Assembly: GCF_013364235.1 (NCBI RefSeq)
Contig: NZ_CP054919.1
Span: 6,325,001-6,389,000 of the forward strand
DNA: 64,000 bases
Source: Kitasatospora sp. NA04385
GTDB taxonomy: Bacteria; Actinomycetota; Actinomycetes; Streptomycetales; Streptomycetaceae
Direction: 5' to 3'
Position numbers and translations under genes: made by a program. Below, piece after piece: positions 44,966 through 53,647 of this stretch. The notes under the pieces are model-generated. The model made no database searches. It worked only from the letters and a program-made list of their open reading frames with translations, and had not been told where the DNA came from. Numbering within the stretch: position 1 is the first letter of the stretch; every line of letters begins with the position of its first letter.

Positions 44966-45769
44966 ATGGCGATGTTCGTGCACCTGACTTCGGCGGCCGA
45001 CGCGCCGCGCGTGCGGCGTTCCGGGATCAGGGCGGACAGCCGGGGGCCGGGCGGGGCGCGCGGGGTGTACTGCTTCCCGGTGCTGCCCTCGTACACGCTC
45101 ACCCACCAGTGGCTGCGCGAACTGGCCCGGCGCGGGACCAGGGGCGGGATGGTGGCCGTGCACGTGCGGCTGGACGACGGGCAGCAGGTGCTGGCCGGGC
45201 ACTACGCCGGGCGCACGCGGGACGAGCACCGGCCGGTGACGGCCGCCGAGGCGGTGCGGCTGATCGCGGCCCGGGACGACCCGCGCGGCTGGGAGGTGTT
45301 CCTGCCCCGGGCGGTGCGGCCCGCCGAGGTGCACCGGATCCGCACCGCCCCGCAGGTGGTCGGCTGGCGCTACTGGCCCGGCTCGAACGGCGTCCGCCCC
45401 TGCACCTGCTTCGGCTGCCGGGTGCGCGGCGAGTACGGCGGCAGCCGCCTGCGCGCCCGGCTGCCGCACCCGCTGGACGGCCCGCCGCCGCCCGTCCCCG
45501 TGCTGCTCGACCGGATCGCCGCGGCGGGCGACCCCGGCGACCCGGCGGCGCTCTCCGACGCGCTGCACTGGCTGGGCATGCGCCGCCGCGGCCCGGTCCC
45601 CGAGCTGGCCCCGCTCGCCGCCCACCCCGACGCCCGGGTCCGCGCCGAACTGGTGTGGGCGATCGGCCGCTGGTCCACCCCCGGCGTCGCCGCCCTGCTG
45701 GACGGCCTCGCCGACGACCCCGACCCGGAGGTGCGCGAGGCGGTCGAGGCCGTCCGCGAACCGCTCTGA
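44966..45769 (+). CDS. HEAT-repeat protein with ART-like N-terminus
   Basis: ATG 44966 lies 7 bases after TAGCAT, so the transcript is probably leaderless. Of 267 residues, the first 120 (MFVHLTSAADAPRVRRSGI, GVYCFPVLPSYTLTHQWLREL) recall the start of ADP-ribosyl- or 2'-phosphotransferase folds, but this is only a pattern impression. A CTCFGC motif lies near 145. HEAT repeats follow (LAPLAAHPDARVRAELVWAI, LADDPDPEVREAVEAV). Confidence 0.8.
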   Translation: MAMFVHLTSAADAPRVRRSGIRADSRGPGGARGVYCFPVLPSYTLTHQWLRELARRGTRGGMVAVHVRLDDGQQVLAGHYAGRTRDEHRPVTAAEAVRLIAARDDPRGWEVFLPRAVRPAEVHRIRTAPQVVGWRYWPGSNGVRPCTCFGCRVRGEYGGSRLRARLPHPLDGPPPPVPVLLDRIAAAGDPGDPAALSDALHWLGMRRRGPVPELAPLAAHPDARVRAELVWAIGRWSTPGVAALLDGLADDPDPEVREAVEAVREPL

Positions 45770-45849
45770 CCCCGTCGCCGGACCCCGCCCCGGCCCCGCT
45801 CCCGAATTATTTCCCGGCCCGGTTCCGTGCGGCTTGCCATACTTCCCGG

Positions 45850-46590
45850 ATGGACGAGGTGGACCGGGTGGATTCGGCGGGCCGGGCGGACCTGGCGGAG
45901 GGGCGGGCCGCGGTGGCGGCCCGGAGCTGGCTGGCCGGGCGGGGTGTCCGGTCGGCGGGCGACGGGTGGGTGAGCGACGGACAGCCCGGGGTGCCGCTCA
46001 CCGCCAACCAGGTGGCGCACTCCTGGGCCGCCGGGGTGTTCGCCGAGGATCTCGACCGGGCCGGTCAACTCACCCTGGCCTTCGGCTTGTTGGACCTGCT
46101 CGACGACTACTGGGTGACCTGCGAGATCGGTTCCGCGCACCGGGGCGAGGACGGCCCGCTGCCCGCCGACGTGCTGTGGGACGGCTACCGGCAGCGCCTG
46201 GAGGCGGAACGGGACGCCGAGGCGGTCACCCACTCGCTGTGGGTCGACTGGTTCGAGGACCGCGCCACCGCCGCCACCGCCTTCGCCGAAGTCCTCGGCG
46301 ACGACGTCGAACGCGTGGTGAGCGAGCCGACCGCACCACGGCTGCGCCGGGCCCGCCGGGTCCTGGAGCACTCGGGCCCGGTGCCCTGGACGGTGAAGGA
46401 ACCCGCCTACCGCACCGCCGCCCGCCTGCCCGCCCTGCACCCGGCTCTGTTCCGCGCGCTGCTGGCGAGCCACCGCGACGTCCACGGCGACGTGGCCCCG
46501 GCCCCCGCACTGGCCCTGCTCGACCGGCTCGACCTCCCCGCCGGGACCCCGCACCTCGCCGACCTGCGCCGGACGTTCGCCCGCTCTTGA
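45850..46590 (+). CDS. Hypothetical 246-residue protein
   Basis: ATG 45850 follows CATACT by 6 bases, again fitting a leaderless transcript. The protein is helical and acidic (WVSDGQPGVPLTANQVAHSW, LLDLLDDYWVTCEIGSAH, WVDWFEDRATAATAFAEVL). No family recognised. Its strong codon bias supports it. Confidence 0.78.
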   Translation: MDEVDRVDSAGRADLAEGRAAVAARSWLAGRGVRSAGDGWVSDGQPGVPLTANQVAHSWAAGVFAEDLDRAGQLTLAFGLLDLLDDYWVTCEIGSAHRGEDGPLPADVLWDGYRQRLEAERDAEAVTHSLWVDWFEDRATAATAFAEVLGDDVERVVSEPTAPRLRRARRVLEHSGPVPWTVKEPAYRTAARLPALHPALFRALLASHRDVHGDVAPAPALALLDRLDLPAGTPHLADLRRTFARS

Positions 46591-46686
46591 CTCCCGCCCC
46601 GCCGGGCCGGGTGGGGCGTTCGCCGGGGGTGCCGCTGCCCGCTCGATCCGCCGGGGGCGGGCGGGCCGGTGGGCATAATGGCGGGC

Positions 46687-47907
46687 ATGGGACGGGTGGC
46701 GGTGCGGCGGGTGGTGGCGGGCCGGAACGGGGCGGGGCTGCTCTGCCTGGTGGCGATGGTGGCGGCCTTCGTCGAGCTGACGGCGGTGCGGGGGCCGTTG
46801 CCCCGGCTCGCCGCTGAGCGGATCCAGCAGGCCGGAGGCGGTGCGCTGGGCGTCAAACTGCTGTTCGTGGTGGGCCTGTTCTGCGCGGCGACCGCGCTGC
46901 CGCTGGTGTTCCTACGGCCCGCCGCGGCCGGTCCGGCGGTCACCGCCGCCGTGCTCGGCGCGCTCGGGGCCTTCCACGCCGTCACCGCCGTCGGGATCGT
47001 CGCCGTCCTGGTCGCCCAGTACCGGCTGGGGCGGGCCGGTCGGCTCCCGGTCGCGCTCGCGCTCGCGCTGCCGTTCCCGGTCCTCGCGCTGGCCGCCGGT
47101 TCCGACCCCGACCTGCGGGTCCGGCTCGGGCTGCTCGCGGTGCTCGCCCCGGCGGTTGCCGCGGCCGGTCTGCAGCGGCGTGCGCGCGGGCAGCGCGCGG
47201 TGCACGAGGAGACCCGGCGGCTGGCGCTCGGCGCCGTCGCGGAGAACGCCGTGCGGGCCGAACGGGCCAGGATCGCCCGGGAGTTGCACGACGTGGTGGC
47301 CCACCACGTGTCGATGATCGCGGTCCGGGCCGAGACCGCCCGGCTGGCCACCCCCGGCCTGCCCGCGCAGGGCGCCGAACGGCTGCTGGAGATCGGTGAC
47401 GCGGCCCGCGACGCGCTCGCCGAGATGCGCTGCCTGCTCGGCGTGCTGCGCGAGGACGGCGAGGCCGCCGACCGCGCCCCGCAGCCGGGTCTGGCCCGGC
47501 TGGGCGAACTGCTGGAGGAGGCCCGCCGGGCCGGCGGGGGAGTGGTGCGCCTGGTGGTGCGCGGCGCGCCCGCCCCGCTCGACCCCGGGGTGGAACTCGC
47601 CGCCTACCGGATCGTCCGGGAGGCGCTGACCAACGCCCGCCGGCACGCCCCCGGCGCCGCCGTCGACGTCGAGCTGGCCTACACCGCCGCCGCCCTGGAA
47701 CTGCGGGTGCGCGACAACGGCCCCGGCCCGGACCCGGACCCGGCCGACGACGGGCACGGCGGGCACGGCGGGCACGGCGGGTACGGCGGGCACGGCCTGC
47801 TCGGCATGCGCGAGCGCGCCGCCGCGGTCGGCGGCACGCTGCGCACCGGCCCCGGCCCCGGCGGCGGCTTCGCCGTCGAGGCGGTCCTCCCCCGGAGGCC
47901 GCGGTGA
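46687..47907 (+). CDS. NarL-partner sensor histidine kinase
   Basis: CATAAT (46674-46679) lies 7 bases before ATG 46687. The 406-residue kinase has about five membrane segments, then HisKA_3 (RARIARELHDVVAHHVSMI) and the ATPase (REALTNARRHAPG, RDNGPG). A 9-bp tandem repeat puts five Gly-Gly-His/Tyr units into the ATP lid (47757-47795), just before GLLGMRERAAAVGG; this is unusual. It overlaps the response regulator start by four bases. Confidence 0.93.
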   Translation: MGRVAVRRVVAGRNGAGLLCLVAMVAAFVELTAVRGPLPRLAAERIQQAGGGALGVKLLFVVGLFCAATALPLVFLRPAAAGPAVTAAVLGALGAFHAVTAVGIVAVLVAQYRLGRAGRLPVALALALPFPVLALAAGSDPDLRVRLGLLAVLAPAVAAAGLQRRARGQRAVHEETRRLALGAVAENAVRAERARIARELHDVVAHHVSMIAVRAETARLATPGLPAQGAERLLEIGDAARDALAEMRCLLGVLREDGEAADRAPQPGLARLGELLEEARRAGGGVVRLVVRGAPAPLDPGVELAAYRIVREALTNARRHAPGAAVDVELAYTAAALELRVRDNGPGPDPDPADDGHGGHGGHGGYGGHGLLGMRERAAAVGGTLRTGPGPGGGFAVEAVLPRRPR

Positions 47908-48635
47908 GCGCCGGGCCGCTGCGGATCGTGGTCGCCGACGACCACCCGGTGATCCGCTCCGCGTTCGCCGCCCTGCTGGACAGCCAGCCGGACTTCACCG
48001 TCGTGCGCACCGCCGCCGACGGCACCGAAGCCGTCCGGGCCTGTCGGGAGGAGCGCCCCGACCTCGTCCTGATGGACATCCGGATGCCCGGCACCGACGG
48101 CATCGAGGCGACCCGGCAGCTCACCGCCGACGGCCCGAACCCGCCCCGGGTGCTCATCCTCACCACCTTCGACCTGGACGAGTACGTCTACGAGGCGCTG
48201 CGGGCCGGCGCCAGCGGCTTCCTGCTCAAGGAGGTCACCGCCGAGCGCCTGTTCGAGGCGGTGCGGGTGGTGGCCGCCGGGGACGCACTGCTCGCCCCCG
48301 GCGTGACCCGTCGGCTGATCGCCGAGTTCGCCGCCATGCCGCCCCGCGACGCCCCGGCCCCCGGCGCCGGGTCCGCGGCCGCCCCCGCTCCGGAGCCCGA
48401 GCCGCACCCCGCCGCCGAGCGGCTGCGCACGCTCACCCCGCGCGAGACCGAGGTGCTGCGGCTGGTCGCCGAGGGCCTGTCCAACCCGGAGCTGGCCGCC
48501 CGCCTCACCGTCACCGAGGAGACCGTGAAGACCCACGTCAGCCGCATCCTGGCCAAACTCGGCCTGCGCGACCGCACCCAGGCCGTGGTGACCGCGTACG
48601 AGACCGGACTGGTGGTGCCCGGCCGCGGCCGCTAG
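47904..48635 (+). CDS. LuxR/NarL-type response regulator
   Basis: The GTG overlaps the kinase stop. 243 residues: receiver (IVVADDHPVIRSAF; Asp in LVLMDIRMPGTDG; FLLKEV) and LuxR helix-turn-helix (LTPRETEVLRLVAEGLSNPELA, VTEETVKTHVSRILAKL), with an Ala/Pro linker of about 25 residues. Confidence 0.95.
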   Translation: MSAGPLRIVVADDHPVIRSAFAALLDSQPDFTVVRTAADGTEAVRACREERPDLVLMDIRMPGTDGIEATRQLTADGPNPPRVLILTTFDLDEYVYEALRAGASGFLLKEVTAERLFEAVRVVAAGDALLAPGVTRRLIAEFAAMPPRDAPAPGAGSAAAPAPEPEPHPAAERLRTLTPRETEVLRLVAEGLSNPELAARLTVTEETVKTHVSRILAKLGLRDRTQAVVTAYETGLVVPGRGR

Positions 48636-48638
48636 CCG

Positions 48639-48708
48639 GGCGCGGGCGGTCGGGTGCGGGCGGTCGGGTGCGGGCGGTCGGGTGCGGGCAGCCGAGCGCG
48701 GGCGGTCG
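48639..48708. repeat. 14-bp tandem repeat, 5 copies
   Basis: Unit GGGTGCGGGCGGTC, five head-to-tail copies with few changes, directly after the response regulator stop. Confidence 0.85.
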
Positions 48709-48830
48709 GGCGCCCGCGGCAGGACCGGCCGGGGGACCGGGGGGAGACTGGACGGGGCGGCACCGATGAGTTCGCCCGTCCCGGTCCGTCCGCACTCCTG
48801 ACCGGACCACCCACTCCCCGGGAGCACACC

Positions 48831-49451
48831 ATGGGAAGCATCGACATCGAGCTGTTCGCCACCCTCGACCTGGTCGGCCAGGCCCCCGGCGGCCCCGAGG
48901 AGGACCCGGACGGCTTCACCTTCGGCGGCTGGCAGGCCCCGCTGATCGACGAGGTCTCCGGCGCGCAGGTCGACGCCGCCTACCGGGGCACCGACGCGCT
49001 GCTGCTCGGGCGCCGGACGTACGACATCTTCGCCGCGTACTGGCCGCAGGCCGGGGACAACCCGTTCGCCGAGCTGTTCAACCGCGTCCCGAAGTACGTC
49101 GCCTCGCGCGGCAAGCCCGAGCTGAGCTGGGCCGGGTCCGAGCTGCTCGGGCCCGACCTGCCGGCCGCCGTGCGGGAGGTCCGCGAGCGGCACCAGCGGG
49201 TGAAGGTGGTGGGCAGCCTCGACCTGGTGCAGACCCTGCTGCGGGAGAAGCTGTTCGACCGGCTCGACCTGTGGGTGCACCCGATCGTGCTGGGCAGCGG
49301 CAAGCGGGTGTTCGGCAGCGGCGCCGTCCCCAGCAACCTCACCCTGCTCGAACCGCCCGCCGCCGGCCCGCGCGGCACCGTCCTGCTGCGCTACGGCCTG
49401 GCCGAGGGCGTCCCCGCCACCGGCGACATGAGCAAGCCGAACGAGGGCTGA
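48831..49451 (+). CDS. DHFR-fold reductase (RibD C-terminal family)
   Basis: ATG 48831 follows GGGAGC. The 206-residue product has MGSIDIELFATLDLVGQAPG, LLLGRRTYDIFAAYWP, VGSLDLVQTLLREKLFDRL and HPIVLGSGKRVF, the usual pattern of the YyaP/RibD_C proteins. NADPH-dependent reduction of an unknown pterin- or flavin-like substrate is assumed. Confidence 0.92.
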   Translation: MGSIDIELFATLDLVGQAPGGPEEDPDGFTFGGWQAPLIDEVSGAQVDAAYRGTDALLLGRRTYDIFAAYWPQAGDNPFAELFNRVPKYVASRGKPELSWAGSELLGPDLPAAVREVRERHQRVKVVGSLDLVQTLLREKLFDRLDLWVHPIVLGSGKRVFGSGAVPSNLTLLEPPAAGPRGTVLLRYGLAEGVPATGDMSKPNEG

Positions 49452-49468
49452 GCCGCCTCCCCGCCGGA

Positions 49469-49561
49469 GGCCCGCGCGTCAGACCTCCGGCGGCAGGCCC
49501 GCGCGTCAGACCTCCGGTGGCGGGCCCGTGCGTCAGACCCCCGGTGGCAGGCCCGTGCGCC
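49469..49561. repeat. 27-bp tandem repeat, 3.4 copies
   Basis: Units at 49469, 49496 and 49523, with a partial unit at 49550. Each contains GCGTCAGACCTCCGG or a near copy. It lies in the gap between the reductase and ABC genes. Confidence 0.85.
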
Positions 49562-49677
49562 TCCTGCGGGGGAGGCGCCGTAGCTCCGGCGGGGGACGGT
49601 GCCCGTCCCGCCGGGCCCGGAAGACCGCTCCCGGCCGTGACGACCCGGCCGGGCCCGGGTTCCTACGCTCGGTCACC

Positions 49678-50631
49678 ATGGAGCAGAACACCACCGACCG
49701 GGCCGCGACGATCCATGTCGCGGGCCTGCGCAAGCGGTTCGGGGCGAACCAGGCACTGGACGGCATGACCTTCACCGTCGGCCCCGGCCGGATCACCGGC
49801 TTCGTCGGCCCCAACGGTGCCGGGAAGTCCACCACCATGCGGGTGATCCTCGGTCTGGACGCCCCCGACGAGGGGACCGCCCTGGTCGGCGGCCGCCCCT
49901 ACCGCACCCTGCGCCGCCCCTTCGCGCACCTCGGCGCGCTACTCGACGCGGGCGCCCTGCAACCGGGCCGCACCGCACGCAACCACCTGCTGTGGCTGGC
50001 CCGTTCGCAGGGCATCGGCCCCGCCCGGGTCGACCAGGTGCTGGCCGCCGCCGGACTGCGCGAGGCCGCCGGACGCAAGGCCGGACAGTTCTCGCTCGGC
50101 ATGCGCCAGCGCCTGGGCATCGCCGCCGCCCTGCTCGGCGACCCGCCGGTGCTGATGCTCGACGAACCCTTCAACGGGCTCGACCCCGAAGGCTTCCAGT
50201 GGATCCGCGCCCTGCTCGCCGAACAGGCCGAACGCGGCCGGGCGGTCCTGGTCTCCAGCCACCTGATGGGCGAACTCCAGGACACCGCGCACCATGTGAT
50301 CGTGGTCGGCCGCGGCCGGGTGCTCGCCGACACCACCGTCGCCGACCTGCTGGCCGGCGCCTCCCGGGGCCGGGTCACCCTGCGCACCCCGGACCTGGAC
50401 GGCGCGGTGCGGGCCCTGGCCGGCGGCGGCGCCACCGTCAGCTCCACCGGCCCCGACACCGTCACCGTCCTCGGCCTGCCCTCCGAACGGATCGTCGCGC
50501 TGCTCGGCACCGAGGGCGTCCCGTTCACCGAAGTCGCCGCGCACCGCGCCTCGTTGGAGGAGGCGTACCTCGAACTCACCCGGGACGCCGTCCAGTACCG
50601 CAGCGGCAGCGCGGGGGAGGCCGGGCGATGA
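49678..50631 (+). CDS. ABC transporter ATPase
   Basis: The 317-residue protein has Walker A GPNGAGKSTT, signature FSLGMRQRLGIA and Walker B VLMLDEPFNGLDPEG, followed by SSHLMGELQ. It belongs to the CcmA/BcrA-type exporters common in Streptomyces. TACGCT (49665-49670) lies 7 bases before the ATG, so it may be leaderless. The stop overlaps the first permease gene. Confidence 0.95.
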   Translation: MEQNTTDRAATIHVAGLRKRFGANQALDGMTFTVGPGRITGFVGPNGAGKSTTMRVILGLDAPDEGTALVGGRPYRTLRRPFAHLGALLDAGALQPGRTARNHLLWLARSQGIGPARVDQVLAAAGLREAAGRKAGQFSLGMRQRLGIAAALLGDPPVLMLDEPFNGLDPEGFQWIRALLAEQAERGRAVLVSSHLMGELQDTAHHVIVVGRGRVLADTTVADLLAGASRGRVTLRTPDLDGAVRALAGGGATVSSTGPDTVTVLGLPSERIVALLGTEGVPFTEVAAHRASLEEAYLELTRDAVQYRSGSAGEAGR

Positions 50632-52304
50632 GACGACTCCTGGATCCGGCCGTCGACTTCGGGCGGCTGCTGCGCGCCGAGTGGACCAAGCTGCGCACCG
50701 TGCCCGGCTGGGTCGCCACCGTGGCCGGCGCGCTGCTGGCGATCGTCGCGGTCGGCCTGCTCGGCACCGCCGCGAGCAACCCGTACCCGGGCCGCACCGA
50801 ACTCCCGGTCGGCCCCGACGGGGAGGCCGTCAACGACAGCTTCTCCTTCGTCCACCGCGAACTGTCCGGCGACGGCACCCTGACCGTCCCCGTGCTCGGC
50901 CTCACCGGCATCAAAGCCGAAGGGAAACAAGGGAGTTCACCCGGACCGGTGGCCGAGTGGGCGAAGGCCGGGATCATCGTCAAGGCCGGCCTCGACCAGG
51001 GCTCCGCGTACGCGGCGGTGGCCGCCACCGGCGGGCACGGCGTCCGGATGCAGTACGACTACACCCACGACACGGCCGGACGCCCCGGCCTCCCCACCGC
51101 CGACGCCCCGCACTGGCTGCGGCTGACCCGCGCCGGCGACACCGTCACCGGCTACGACTCCGCCGACGGCCGCACCTGGACGCCGATCGGCACCGCCCGC
51201 CTCCCCGGCCTGCCCCGCACCGTCCGGGTCGGCCTGTTCGCCACCTCCCCCGAACTCGCCGAGGACACCGGCACCGGCCCCGGCCTCACCCCCGCCGTCG
51301 CCACCGGCCGCTTCGGGCCGCCCGTCCTCTCCGACGGCTGGACGGGGGCCGGCGATTCGGGCGTCGACGGGACGGGCGTCGACGGGACGGGCGCCGACGG
51401 GACGGGCGCCGACGGGACGGGCGCCGACGGGACGGGCGTCAACGGGACGGGCGTCAACGGGACGGGCGGAGCGGGGACGGGGGCCGGGGATCCGGGCGCC
51501 GGGTGGACCGGCGGTCGGGTCGGCACCGACGCGGGCACCTCCGGCAGTTACCTGGCGGGCGTCGAGGCCGGGCACACCAGCGACGCCACCGGGTTCACCG
51601 TCACCGGCGCGGGCGACATCGCTCCGGTGGTCGGCGGCCCCGCCCTGGCCGGCGGCCGGGTGATCGAGAACTTCCTGGTCGGCACCTTCGTCGGCCTGAT
51701 CGCCCTGGCCGTGGTCGCCACCGGCTCCGCCACCGCCGAGTACCGGCGCGGCCTGATCGCCCTGACCTTCATCGCCGCCCCCCGCCGCGGCCGGGTGCTG
51801 TTCGCCAAGTCCCTGCTGCTCGCGGCGGTCTCGCTGCTCACCGGCACCGCCGCCGCCGCGCTCGCCGTCCCGCTCGGCACCGCCTGGTCGACGTCCCACG
51901 GCTTCCCGGTGGCCACCGTCCCGGACGCGGTCCGGCTGCGGGTGGTGCTCGGCACCGGCCTGGTGCTCGCGGCGGCGGCCGTGCTCGCCCTCGCCCTCGG
52001 CTTCCTGCTGCGCCGCGCCGCGGTGGCGATCACCGCCGTCGTCGCCGCGCTGGTGCTGCCGTACGTACTGGCCACCTCCGGTGCGCTGCCCACCGGGGCG
52101 TCCGAGTGGCTGCTGCGGATCACCCCCGCCGCCGGGTTCGCGATCCAGCAGAGCCTGCCCCGCCTCCCGCAGGTGGCCACCCTGTACACCCCCGACTCCG
52201 GCTACTACCCGCTCTCCCCGTGGGCCGGACTCGCCGTCCTGACCGCCTGGGCCGCCGCCGCCCTGGTCGCCGCCGTCCTCGTGGTCCGCCGGAGGGACGC
52301 ATGA
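50628..52304 (+). CDS. ABC permease with extracellular lectin-like domain
   Basis: The 558-residue subunit starts by overlapping the ATPase stop. Membrane segment 1 is at about 30-48. A large outside loop (50-345) contains a concanavalin/DUF1349-like part (AGIIVKAGLDQGSAYAAVAA, PHWLRLTRAGDTVTGYDSAD, then TVRVGLFATSPE) and a low-complexity stretch of eight (V/A)(D/N)GTG units encoded by a 15-bp minisatellite. Five more membrane segments follow (from about 350). Such a domain in an ABC-2 permease suggests binding to glycan or protein outside the membrane. Confidence 0.88.
   Translation: MRRLLDPAVDFGRLLRAEWTKLRTVPGWVATVAGALLAIVAVGLLGTAASNPYPGRTELPVGPDGEAVNDSFSFVHRELSGDGTLTVPVLGLTGIKAEGKQGSSPGPVAEWAKAGIIVKAGLDQGSAYAAVAATGGHGVRMQYDYTHDTAGRPGLPTADAPHWLRLTRAGDTVTGYDSADGRTWTPIGTARLPGLPRTVRVGLFATSPELAEDTGTGPGLTPAVATGRFGPPVLSDGWTGAGDSGVDGTGVDGTGADGTGADGTGADGTGVNGTGVNGTGGAGTGAGDPGAGWTGGRVGTDAGTSGSYLAGVEAGHTSDATGFTVTGAGDIAPVVGGPALAGGRVIENFLVGTFVGLIALAVVATGSATAEYRRGLIALTFIAAPRRGRVLFAKSLLLAAVSLLTGTAAAALAVPLGTAWSTSHGFPVATVPDAVRLRVVLGTGLVLAAAAVLALALGFLLRRAAVAITAVVAALVLPYVLATSGALPTGASEWLLRITPAAGFAIQQSLPRLPQVATLYTPDSGYYPLSPWAGLAVLTAWAAAALVAAVLVVRRRDA
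51360..51479 (+). repeat. 15-bp in-frame minisatellite, 8 copies
   Basis: Units of GGCGTCGACGGGACG and variants (GCC, CAA changes) run head to tail inside the permease gene and keep its frame. Confidence 0.95.
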
Positions 52305-53185
52305 CGCAGCACCCCGCCCCGGTTCCCGGCCGCGCGCCCGCCCCGGCTCCCGGCCGCGCGCCCGCCCCGGCTCCCGGCCTCACCCCCGACTCCGCCTCCG
52401 GCCGCGCGCCCGGCCGCGTCCTGCGTGCGGAGTGGACCAAGTTCCGCACCGACGCTGCCCACGCCTGGCTGCTGCTCGTCCTGGTCCTGCTGACCGTCGG
52501 GGTCGGTGCGGGCACCGTCGCCACCACCACCTGTCCCGACCCCGGCTGCGGCGTCGACGCCCCCCGCACCGCGCTCACCGGCGTCCTGGCCGGGCAGGTG
52601 GCGGCGGCCGTGCTGGGCGTGCTGGCCGCCGGGAACGAGTACCACACCGGCATGATCCGGACCACCCTGGCGGCCGTCCCGCGCCGCTCCGCCGTCCTGG
52701 CCGCCAAGGCGCTGGTGCTGTCCGCGGCCGTGCTCGCCGCCGGGGCGCTGGCGGTGGCCGGCTCGCTGCTCGCCGCGCGGCTGCTGCTGCCCGGCAACGG
52801 CTTCACCGCCGCCCACGGCTACCCCGCCCTGACCCTCGCCGACGGCCCCACCCTGCGGGCCGCCACCGGATCGGTGCTCTACCTGGCGCTGGTCGCCCTG
52901 CTCGGCCTCGGCGCGGTCACGGCCGCCCGCGACTCCGCGACCGCGATCGGCGCCGTCCTCGGCCTGCTGTTCGCCTTCCCCGTCCTGATCAAGGTGGTCG
53001 CCGACCCGGACTGGCAGCGCCACCTGCGCCAACTCGCCCCGATGCCGGCCGGGTTGAACGTCCAGGCCACCCTGGGTGTCGACCGCCTCCCGATCGGGCC
53101 CTGGCCGGGCCTGGGCGTCCTGGCCCTGTGGGCCGCCGCCGCGCTCGCCCTCGGCTGGGTGGTGCTGCGCACCCGGGACGCCTGA
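52301..53185 (+). CDS. ABC permease, second subunit
   Basis: Start overlaps the first permease. 294 residues: a Pro/Ala/Gly repeat N-terminus (about 35 residues), RVLRAEWTKFRTD as in the first permease, then six membrane segments with NEYHTGMIRTTLAAVPRR between TM2 and TM3. Partner of the preceding permease and ATPase. Confidence 0.92.
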   Translation: MTQHPAPVPGRAPAPAPGRAPAPAPGLTPDSASGRAPGRVLRAEWTKFRTDAAHAWLLLVLVLLTVGVGAGTVATTTCPDPGCGVDAPRTALTGVLAGQVAAAVLGVLAAGNEYHTGMIRTTLAAVPRRSAVLAAKALVLSAAVLAAGALAVAGSLLAARLLLPGNGFTAAHGYPALTLADGPTLRAATGSVLYLALVALLGLGAVTAARDSATAIGAVLGLLFAFPVLIKVVADPDWQRHLRQLAPMPAGLNVQATLGVDRLPIGPWPGLGVLALWAAAALALGWVVLRTRDA

Positions 53186-53242
53186 TCCGCGGTCAATCCA
53201 GGGCTGAACACCAGCATGGAGGCCGCTGTCGGCCAGACCTCC

Positions 53243-53396
53243 GTGTCGTGTCATGTGATGGCGCGTCACGGATGTCGCGTCACCAACGGCGCGTCATCGA
53301 TGTCGCGACACCAATGTCGCGACACCGGCGTCGCGTCACCAATGGCGCGTCATCGATGTCGAATCACATGATGCCGGGTCAAGTGCTGCCGCGTCA
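53243..53396. repeat. 14-bp tandem array, 11 copies
   Basis: Eleven units with consensus GATGTCGCGTCACC follow each other without spacer; the middle ones are best kept. The unit contains GTCGCG and GTCAC. The array lies in the 462-bp gap between the permease and lipoprotein genes, otherwise without a gene. Confidence 0.9.
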
Positions 53397-53647
53397 CGGA
53401 TTCGTTCCGGCGGGCGGGTGCGGCATCCGTCGGGCGTGCGGGGCGGGTCGGGCACGCGGAGCAGCGTCGTTGCAGGTCGGCGACGGGGTGCGGTCAGGGG
53501 GTCCGGCGGGGTGCGGACGTGCGTGTCACAGCACTGTCCTCGGCGCGGTACGGGCGGAACGGTTCGTCCGGGTGGGGCTGTCCTGGCCTTCGTAGACCCG
53601 CTCGCGCCGAGCAGCCGGCACTGCCGACCCACCCCGAGGAGAACACC

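Noticed and set aside
53243-53396. Possible CRISPR array
   Set aside because: Units are only 14 bp and directly adjoining, with no spacers and no cas genes nearby.
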